NCBI GenBank assembly: GCA_017893485.1
Contig: CM030366.1
Location: 201,557,173 to 201,621,172, forward strand
Origin: Hemerocallis citrina
Lineage: Eukaryota; Streptophyta; Magnoliopsida; Asparagales; Asphodelaceae
Direction of reading: 5' to 3'
Length of the DNA stretch: 64,000 nucleotides
The notes beneath the pieces were generated by a model. That model was given only the letters and a program-made list of their open reading frames with translations. It was not told the DNA's origin and did not search any database. Of the stretch, positions 57,246-64,000 are shown one piece after another; within the stretch, counting starts at the first letter, position 1, and each line of letters starts with the position of its first letter. Made by a program: the position numbers and the translations under genes.

Positions 57246-57490
57246 AACTTGAATAAGATGAAGCTATCTGGCAACTACCTCCCATTCCTTTATATACCAT
57301 TGGCTAAATATAACAAAATTGAATAATAAGATGAAGCTATCTGGCAAAAATAAACCCCTACCTCTCATTCCTTTATCTAAATTTTAAAAAAACCCTTGAA
57401 CTATCCTTTTCAACCGTCTTAAATTTTTTTTTTTTGCGCATCTGGCAAAAAGAAGCCCCTACCTCCCATTTCTTTATCTAAATTTTAAGA
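57246..57490 (-). promoter_or_regulatory. MYB core promoter with triplicated module
   Basis: On the minus strand CCAATGG is followed by TATATAAAGG (57287-57296), about 190 bp before the ATG. A module of CATCTGGCAA...CTACCTCCCATTCCTTTAT is present three times: about 57262-57296, 57335-57378 and 57438-57482. Only the copy nearest the gene carries TATATA; the outer two read TATCTA. Confidence 0.65.
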
Positions 57491-60024
57491 AACCCCTTCA
57501 ACTATACATTTTCTGCAGAAAACCGTCTAAAATAATTTTTTGCACAAAAAACACCTCTAAAGTATGTTTTCAAAAATTCCTTCCGGGTTTTATCAAAAAA
57601 ACCACATCTAACTTCCTGCTTGTATTAGATTACCCCCAATCAGTTTTGCAAGGTGGTTTAGAAAACATCATGCATCTTTTTCATTATTGTCAAAAAATCT
57701 TACTTAACTTTTATGTTATGTAAAAAAATTAACAGAAAGCTCACATTGTCGGAAATCAGTTTTTTGAAAACATACTTTAGTGAGATTTTTTGCACATAAA
57801 AAAGTTCAAGGCAATTTTCTGCATAAATTATGTAGTTTTGTTTTTAAATTTTTTTTTTTTTTTTTTTTTTTTAAAGTTTAGCCTGTACCATTCTCTTCAC
57901 ATGCGTATCTAACCTCCATTCCTCAACAACCAAAACTAGTGAACAGGTGGTTAGAAGCTCAACTTCGTACATAAAACCCTCTTCCTCACATGCTATTGGT
58001 ACAGGTAGTTTGATTGCAACTTGCTTGGAAAATTATGAATATATGTTCCCGATTAGTTAACTCGATGACAATATTTGAATATAAAACCCAAATTTATGTG
58101 CAATCAGAACCTGAGTAAATTGAAGTACGATAGGTAAGAAAAATGAGTTTGTCATATGCTTCACAGAACATATATTAAGGAATGAATGTTATAGATCTGT
58201 TGGATTTGTTCATGCAAACATCAACACTAAATAGACATTAACTTTGTCCTTCAACTTAGTCTCGCATGTTCATGCATCTAGGTATTCAGATCTCTCTTAA
58301 AACATTCCAGAAGTTCTCTGTGTGTCCCAGTTTAGAATAGGAAGATCTCATATGTGAGTAAGACATCTTTAATACGGAAAATATGAATATGGAATCGGAT
58401 GTAAATTATATTATTAGAGTATCTACCAACTCTGTTACCAGCGACGCAAACCCCTCTCTGGGGCTATAAATAAATAGCTATATATATACGTATACCTCTC
58501 ATGTTTTTGTTGACCTCGTACTTTGTAACAAATGTATGCACACCGGAGATGTATTTACCTGTAGCCCTTCATTAAAATTTTTTAAAAAATGTATTCACTC
58601 CGGAGAACAATATCTTAATAAATATTTTCTTTTGTAGTTTCAAAATGTATGTGTCAATGCGAAAGAATGTTATCATATTTGAAGATGAAGAAATATTTCA
58701 GTACATGCATGTTAGAAAGTGTGGCCTCAAATACACACAACAAGGCTTTAGGTCAATTGTTGGAATCAGTCTCTTTCGTATACATATATATATATATGTT
58801 GAATATTGTGCCATTCAACCGTTTTTGTTCACAAATCTTTGGGATTGATCCCGACAATTGACCTAAAGCCAATATCTTGTGAATGCTGAATGACAAATGG
58901 TGGCATGATTTGAGTATGAGTTAATTAGTTAATTTAATTAGTTTGGTAGATTTGAAGTAAATTAACTAGTATTACTGAAATTAATATCCAGCCTGTACCT
59001 AACTTTGGATGTCATGTGCATGTTGTAAGCTACTTAACAGAGGTTACTATACATAATTGCATTGAAGAGATCAAGAGGTATGCACCAACTCTTTCAAAAC
59101 TTTTCTGAACACTAAAATTATCATAAACGTTCTGTAGATCCGAAAGTTCTTTGCTAACTACTTACATAAATTATCATCATTTGCGAAACACAGGGACATT
59201 ATAATTAACTTCTGCAAACCTGCAGAAGTGCTATAATTCTAAAAATTATTACATTCGATCAAAATTCGCATTATCATTCCAACTATCCAAAACTATTAGG
59301 TGTTGCTACATGGCTACAATAATTATAATTTCTGCAAAATCAATTTACATTGGCGAAACCTCAAAAATAGTGTTTGCTCGATGTTTTTGCATGACCTGCT
59401 TTAGCTGAACTTTTGCAAACCTGCTCTCCTTGAACATTTGCTCTTCTTCTGGTTTTTTTTCTTCAAAAAAATCTTTACTAAACTCTCTCTGTAACTCACA
59501 TGTATTCTATATACACCAGAAGCACTTACTCATTACCCTACATTTTCTAACGTCTTTCCTTTTAACATTTGTCTAAATGAAGACGGAGAGTGTAAGAACC
59601 TTCAAGTTCAGTTTGCAAATCAGTTTTACTAGAAATTTAGTATTTCCAAATATACTTCCTACTTCAAATTTTCCATTTTGCATAATCAACTGCCACTGGC
59701 ACGACATTAAGACAATGACAGGGCTACATCAATGATGCCCAAGAACCGTCATAGCATCTCTGACCATGTTGCAGCACTGGGACTATATTTTGAGTGTCTT
59801 TTGAATGTCTTTTTTATGCTAAAGCATTGTGACTCTATATTTTGTAGTAACTATTGTACATTCAAGTTTATTGTACGACTTTTTTTATGATGCTAGGTTT
59901 TAATATACTTGTAAACGAATTTTCAAAACTATTAAAGTTTCAATGGTGTGTTAGCTTTTTCTATATACCAATTTTTATTTGCATCCGGAGAATTCTTTTG
60001 GTATGCAGGTAAAAAAAAATATAA
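57491..60024. other. Upstream region of the MYB gene, no gene recognised
   Basis: AT-rich DNA with homopolymer runs (a T-run of about 24 at 57849-57872) and one strong hairpin at 58744-58870. The open frames at 58645-58861 cross the hairpin and show no domain. No RNA gene was recognised. Confidence 0.5.
58744..58870 (+). other. Imperfect inverted repeat, hairpin of unknown role
   Basis: Arms 58744-58768 (GGCTTTAGGTCAATTGTTGG...) and 58846-58870 pair at 23 of 25 positions, one further being a G:U wobble. The loop is about 77 bp and contains an (AT)n run. Arm and loop lengths fit a microRNA precursor, but they also fit a small foldback. No known miRNA recognised. Confidence 0.5.
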
Positions 60025-60449
60025 CGTTCCTAAAACACTGTAAAAAAAACACCGCTTTCATAACAGTGTCAAAAGACAGCTTTTTCAAAAAGTTGTATGT
60101 TTGAATGTGTTTTCAAAACACTGAATTTTACAATGGTGTTTTGAAAATGCTGTCAAAAGATAGCGTTTTGAAAATGCAGTATTTTTTATAGCGTTTTGAA
60201 AATGCTATCTTTTTTATAGCGTTTTCAGAACGTTGTCAAAAGATAGCGTTTTCAAAATGCTATAAAAAAGACATTGTTTCCGAAACGCTATAAATTGACA
60301 GCGTTTCCGAAATACTATAAAAAGGATAGTGTTTTAACAGAACGCTATAAAGATATTATAGCGGGGGCTTTGACAACATTTTGAAAATGCTGTCATAGAC
60401 TTTCTATATAATTTTATGAATGTTGTCAAATGCCATATATGTTGTAGTG
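60025..60449. mobile_element. CACTA terminus (right end only)
   Basis: Ends CATATATGTTGTAGTG at 60449. The preceding 400 bp is filled with GATAGCGTTTTGAAAATGC and its inverse, a subterminal repeat cluster unlike those of CACTA 1 and 2. The other end is not found in the window upstream, so the element is truncated or its left end has decayed. Confidence 0.7.
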
Positions 60450-61481
60450 TAACATTCTGAACAAGGAGATGAGAAGGGTGAGAAACGGAGGATATCTTCT
60501 TCTAAGGACTCTGCACTGTAAGTTGAGAAGATACGTTGCAGATCTAAGAGCAGTCAACGAAGAAAGTATCAGATTAGTTCGTCTAAGAGTGGATCTGATG
60601 ACAGCAATAAGATACGTGGACTTGAGTATTGGCATTGCCACAAGCAGGGTCACATGATCCGCAGTTGTAAGGCCTTTATGAAGAAGAAGCAGGAAAAACC
60701 AAAGGAAGTCAATGTGGTGGCCATTGAAAATGGTGAGTTATGCATGTCAGCTAGGGTAGAGTTGGACACACGAGATTGTTGTATTGATTCGGAAGGTTAT
60801 TTTCATTGCACTTTGAGGAGGGAGGTGTTTGAGGACTATATAGAGGGTTCTTTCGGAGATGTGATCATAGGTAAGGGTCCTATAAGTGGTGTTTTTACTG
60901 TTCGCGTGAAAGCTAGTGATAATCAGAGTTTTATCTTGTGGGAGACAAGACATGTTCCAAACTTGAAGAAAAATCTTATCTCGGTAGGAAGGCCAGAAAA
61001 AGAGGGCTTCTCTACTATACTTGGTAGTGGGGAGTAGTTTATAGTTGCAGGTTTAAGGATGATAGCAAGAGGGAAGCGTGAGAGAACGCTATATTTGCTT
61101 AAAGACATGAAGGGTGTTTCTCATGTAGTTGACTCTTAGCCAGGATCGAGTAGTAGGTTGTGTGAGGTGCAATCGATTTCTTTCAGTCGTGGGGTGGATT
61201 CTCTGAGAAGATTACACATTTAGTGGAAGCTGCCGGCCATGAGAGCGATCCTAGAGAGTAAGACGTTACTGCGGTGAGGGTTCTTTGTGATATGGCAGGA
61301 GAAGCTTCAAGTTGCTCTTGTGAGGTAAAGAGCACTGATATCGATATGCGGGGTGATGTCGGTAAGTGTAACCGAAATGAAGTTGTAGGGGTTGAGCAGT
61401 GTACGGATATTGTGGAGGTGTCGTCCATGGAGACTTCTAGTGCAGAGGGTGCATTGAGAGGCTTTGAACCATGTCCGGTGT
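60450..61481 (+). pseudogene. Copia-4 gag-protease relic
   Basis: Plus-strand sequence reads LNKEMRR, a Lys/Ser/Arg-rich linker, then HCHKQGHMIRSC. This is a CX2CX4HX4C zinc knuckle whose first Cys is Tyr. The protease site reads IDSEG instead of DSGA, then RREVFEDY and ETRHVPNLKKNLISVG, typical of the Copia protease to pre-integrase region. The frame stops at 61035. Further sequence to 61480 is unassigned. The CACTA end abuts it on the left. Confidence 0.78.
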
Positions 61482-61941
61482 TGTAGCACCCCGAATTTCT
61501 AATATAATATCTTAGAAAATACGTGGCACAATCCCAGCATCAACTTCAATGTAACATTAAACACAACCAACACCAATAAAATTTTTCCAACTTTCATTAC
61601 AATAATCATTTACATAGCACAGCGGAATACAAAATATCTCAAAACATAACTTTCCTTTAATCACAACACTGTTTTTTTACAATTTTACACAAAACTCCAT
61701 TAAACCAATTTATCTCAAAACTATCTCAAGCATCCAAACCTCCCAACTCTAAGCAACAACCTGCAACACATGAGGCTAGAGATGATCTATAACCCCCAAA
61801 ACTAAAGGGGTCAGCCATAAATGATGTGAGTGACATAAGAACAAACAAACAACATAAATAATCATTAAGCAAGGATTCTTAAACAACATGTAGTGAATCA
61901 AAATACATAAAATATGAAGTAGTAAGAAATGTAAACAACAA
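61482..61941 (-). mobile_element. Fragment of a TGTAGAACCC-family LTR
   Basis: It starts TGTAGCACCCCGAATTTC on the plus strand, the inverse of the 3' end of the solo LTRs, and matches about 10650-11123 inverted (for example CAACACATGAGGCTAGAGATGAT). It is cut off at CAACAAGTG by the LINE. Confidence 0.85.
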
Positions 61942-64000
61942 GTGATACTTTGGACGAGATTAAGGCGGCTGTTTTTGCTTTAAAAAGCGATTCAGCGCCA
62001 GGTCCTGACGGTTTCCCGGCTTTCTTTTTCCAAAAATTATGGTCTTGGATTAAGGATGATCTGTTCGATCTTTTCCAAGATCTGCATCAAGGCTCCCTTT
62101 CTTTTGATCGCATCAATTATGCCCACATCGTTCTCATCCCAAAAGTGCCGGGTGCCAATGCAGTTACAGAGTTTAGGCCCATTAGCCTTATTAACACTTC
62201 GTTCAAAATTATTATGAAAGTTCTGGCTACTAGGCTTAGTGCTATTATCCCGCCTCTGATAGACCCTGCCCAGTCAGGTTTTATCAAAGAGCGCTTTATT
62301 CTTGACAGTGTCGCTACTGCTCAAGAGATTATTATGCTTTGTCATCACCACAAATTAGAAGGTATCCTTCTTAAGCTTGATTTCCAAAAAGCTTACGATA
62401 ATGTTAATTGGGACTTTCTCCTTGACATTTTGGCGAATCGTGGATTTGGCCCGAAATGGATTGGATGGGTTAAATCCAGTTTAAACTCTGGCACATCTTC
62501 TATCCTTATCAACGGTTCTGAAGGCCATAAATTTAAAGTCAAGCGTGGTCTCCGCCAGGGAGACCCACTCTCATCCCTCCTTTTTTCTCTGGTTGCTGAC
62601 GTTTTTAGCAGGCTGCTTCGCAACGCTCGCGAAGCCCAAGTCATCGAAGGCATCGGCCGTTCTCATAATTTTGATGGTATCCTCAACTTGCAATATGCAG
62701 ATGATACCATTATTTTCACCAAACCTGAGCGCACCTCATTGCGCAACCTAAAACTTTTGCTTTACTGCTTTGAACAGGCTTCTGGTCTTGCCATCAATTT
62801 TAACAAATCTTCTGTGTATTGGCTCGGTGGGGATGATAATCCCCATCACGAAGTCTCACAATTTTTTAACTGCCGTATTGCTTCCTTCCCCATCTCTTAC
62901 CTGGGCATCCCCCTGAGATGGGGAAAACTCCACAGATCGGACTGGTTCCCTGTTATTGATAAAATCGAATCTAGGCTCAATGTTTGGACGGGTAAATTGT
63001 TATCCCGAGGAGGAAGATTAATTCTTCTTAACTCGGTTATTTCTGCTATTCCTCTATATATGATGTCATTCTATTTCTTCCCTTCCTGGGTCCTCAAAAG
63101 GATCGATCAGATTCGTAGCAATTTCTTTTGGACTGGTGCGGCTCTTTACAAGCAGGGCTCGCATTTGTGCAATTGGGACATCATCTGTTCTTCGAAAGCA
63201 AATGGTGGACTGGGGGTTTTGAATCTTCGTGACCATAACCTCGCTCTCTTAGGTAAATGGTTATGGAGATTTCATAAATCTCCTCATTTATCATGGGTTC
63301 AATGCATCAAGGAGTCTAATTATTCTTCCACTCCTTGGTGGCAATTCAATGCCCCTATCCATCGCTTTGCTTCCCCTTTCTGGAAAGGGGTTTGGAAAGC
63401 TGCTCCTACTTTCCAGTCTAGCATCTCTAGGCTTTGTGCTGACGGGTCTAGAACCAAACTCTGGACCGATCTTTGGTTAGGCAACACTTCCCTCTCCACA
63501 GCATACCCCTCTCTTTTCAGTTATGCTGCCTGCCCGAATGCCACTGTCGAGGAATCCTTCGTTTGGACTCAATCCTCTAGGAGTTGGCATATCCCTTTTT
63601 TATCCAGCTAACTCCTCCTCTGATAGCTGATCTGCATCACCTGATTGCATCACTCAATCACTACGAGTGGAAACAATCGGAAGACATTGCTTGGCGATGG
63701 AACGTCTCGGGATTTTTCACAGTTAAGTCTTTCTACAAGTTTCTCAATTTCCGAGGCATCGTTTCCCCCTCAGCAGATTTTATCTGGAAATCCTGTGTCC
63801 CTCTCAAGGTTAAAATTAATTCTTGGTTGGCCTTCCATAACAAGCTCCTCACTGTTCAGGTGCTCAACAACAGGAACTTAGCGTGGGGTCAACTCTGTCC
63901 CTTATGCTTAAGTGCCTCGGAAGACGCTAATCACCTCTTTGTTGATTGCTCTTTCATCTCTCCTCTTTGGAAAGTTGTTGCTCTCGCATTGGTTAACCCA
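61942..64000 (+). pseudogene. L1-type LINE ORF2, reverse transcriptase (5'-truncated, runs off the window)
   Basis: The frame from about 61947 to 63611 holds a non-LTR reverse transcriptase: SAPGPDGFPAFFF, EFRPISLINTSFKII, QSGFIKERFI, LKLDFQKAYD, RGLRQGDPLSS and the catalytic LQYADDTIIF (YADD near 62693). The endonuclease domain is absent because the element begins inside ORF2. A frameshift after IPFLSS (63600-63611) leads into a second frame with WRWNVSGFFTVKSFY and CPLCLSASEDANHLFVDC. That is the zinc-finger-like C-terminal domain found after plant LINE RTs. No stop occurs inside the RT itself, so it is fairly young. Confidence 0.92.

Overview
The window is plant nuclear DNA, most likely from a eudicot. 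The evidence is an R2R3-MYB gene with the family's classic two introns (middle exon exactly 130 bp), Ty3/Gypsy chromovirus and Ty1/Copia retrotransposons, CACTA transposons, MITEs and L1-type LINEs. There is one apparently intact host gene, a MYB on the minus strand at 51433-57099. Nearly everything else is decayed mobile DNA stacked in nested insertions. Most of the nest can be resolved because target-site duplications (TSDs) are still readable.

Left block (1-34074). The host layer is a plus-strand Copia element (Copia-3) in four pieces, ending at its 3' LTR near 34074. A CACTA element sits in its integrase (20421-23751, TSD TTT). A small LTR element with a partial second LTR lies further in (24011-25815, TSD ACTCT). 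A second CACTA follows its RNase H (27787-33894, TSD TGT) and itself holds a third CACTA (32090-33788, TSD GTA). A minus-strand Copia (Copia-1, ending at the LTR 20142-20279) lies in the 5' part of Copia-3. Copia-1 carries a long-LTR Tekay-like chromovirus (4468-19111, TSD AATTC), whose gag carries a solo LTR of another family (7893-11123, TSD CGCAA). Bases 1-4294 look like one very long minus-strand LTR with a 190-bp tandem array; it also interrupts Copia-1.

Middle block (34996-51146). A complete minus-strand Copia (Copia-2, TSD TACAC) lies about 290 bp beyond the MYB stop codon. It holds another Copia (Copia-5, 39359-50843, near-TSD GATAC/AATAC) with two full LTRs in opposite orientation. 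One of these LTRs carries a LINE-like retroposon (44114-48610, 14-bp TSD), which carries a second solo LTR (45442-48238, TSD GAATC).

Right block (51152-64000). The MYB protein has a bHLH-interaction motif and a candidate miR858 site. Intron 2 holds two different elements separated by three copies of the same 10-bp target, and intron 1 holds a MITE inside a foldback. Upstream are a TATA/CCAAT promoter with a triplicated module, an imperfect hairpin, a CACTA end, a Copia gag relic, an LTR fragment and a LINE reverse transcriptase that runs off the window.

Main observation: the chromovirus at 4468-19111 carries two intron-like blocks inside gag-pro (11596-11685 and 12305-12466). Both have GT...AG ends, a pyrimidine-rich 3' end and in-frame stops. 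Removing each one joins exactly the residues that are contiguous in relatives. A candidate leader intron ends a few bases before the gag ATG. This would be a multi-intron chromovirus. Family names rest on reading motifs by eye; no database search was possible.
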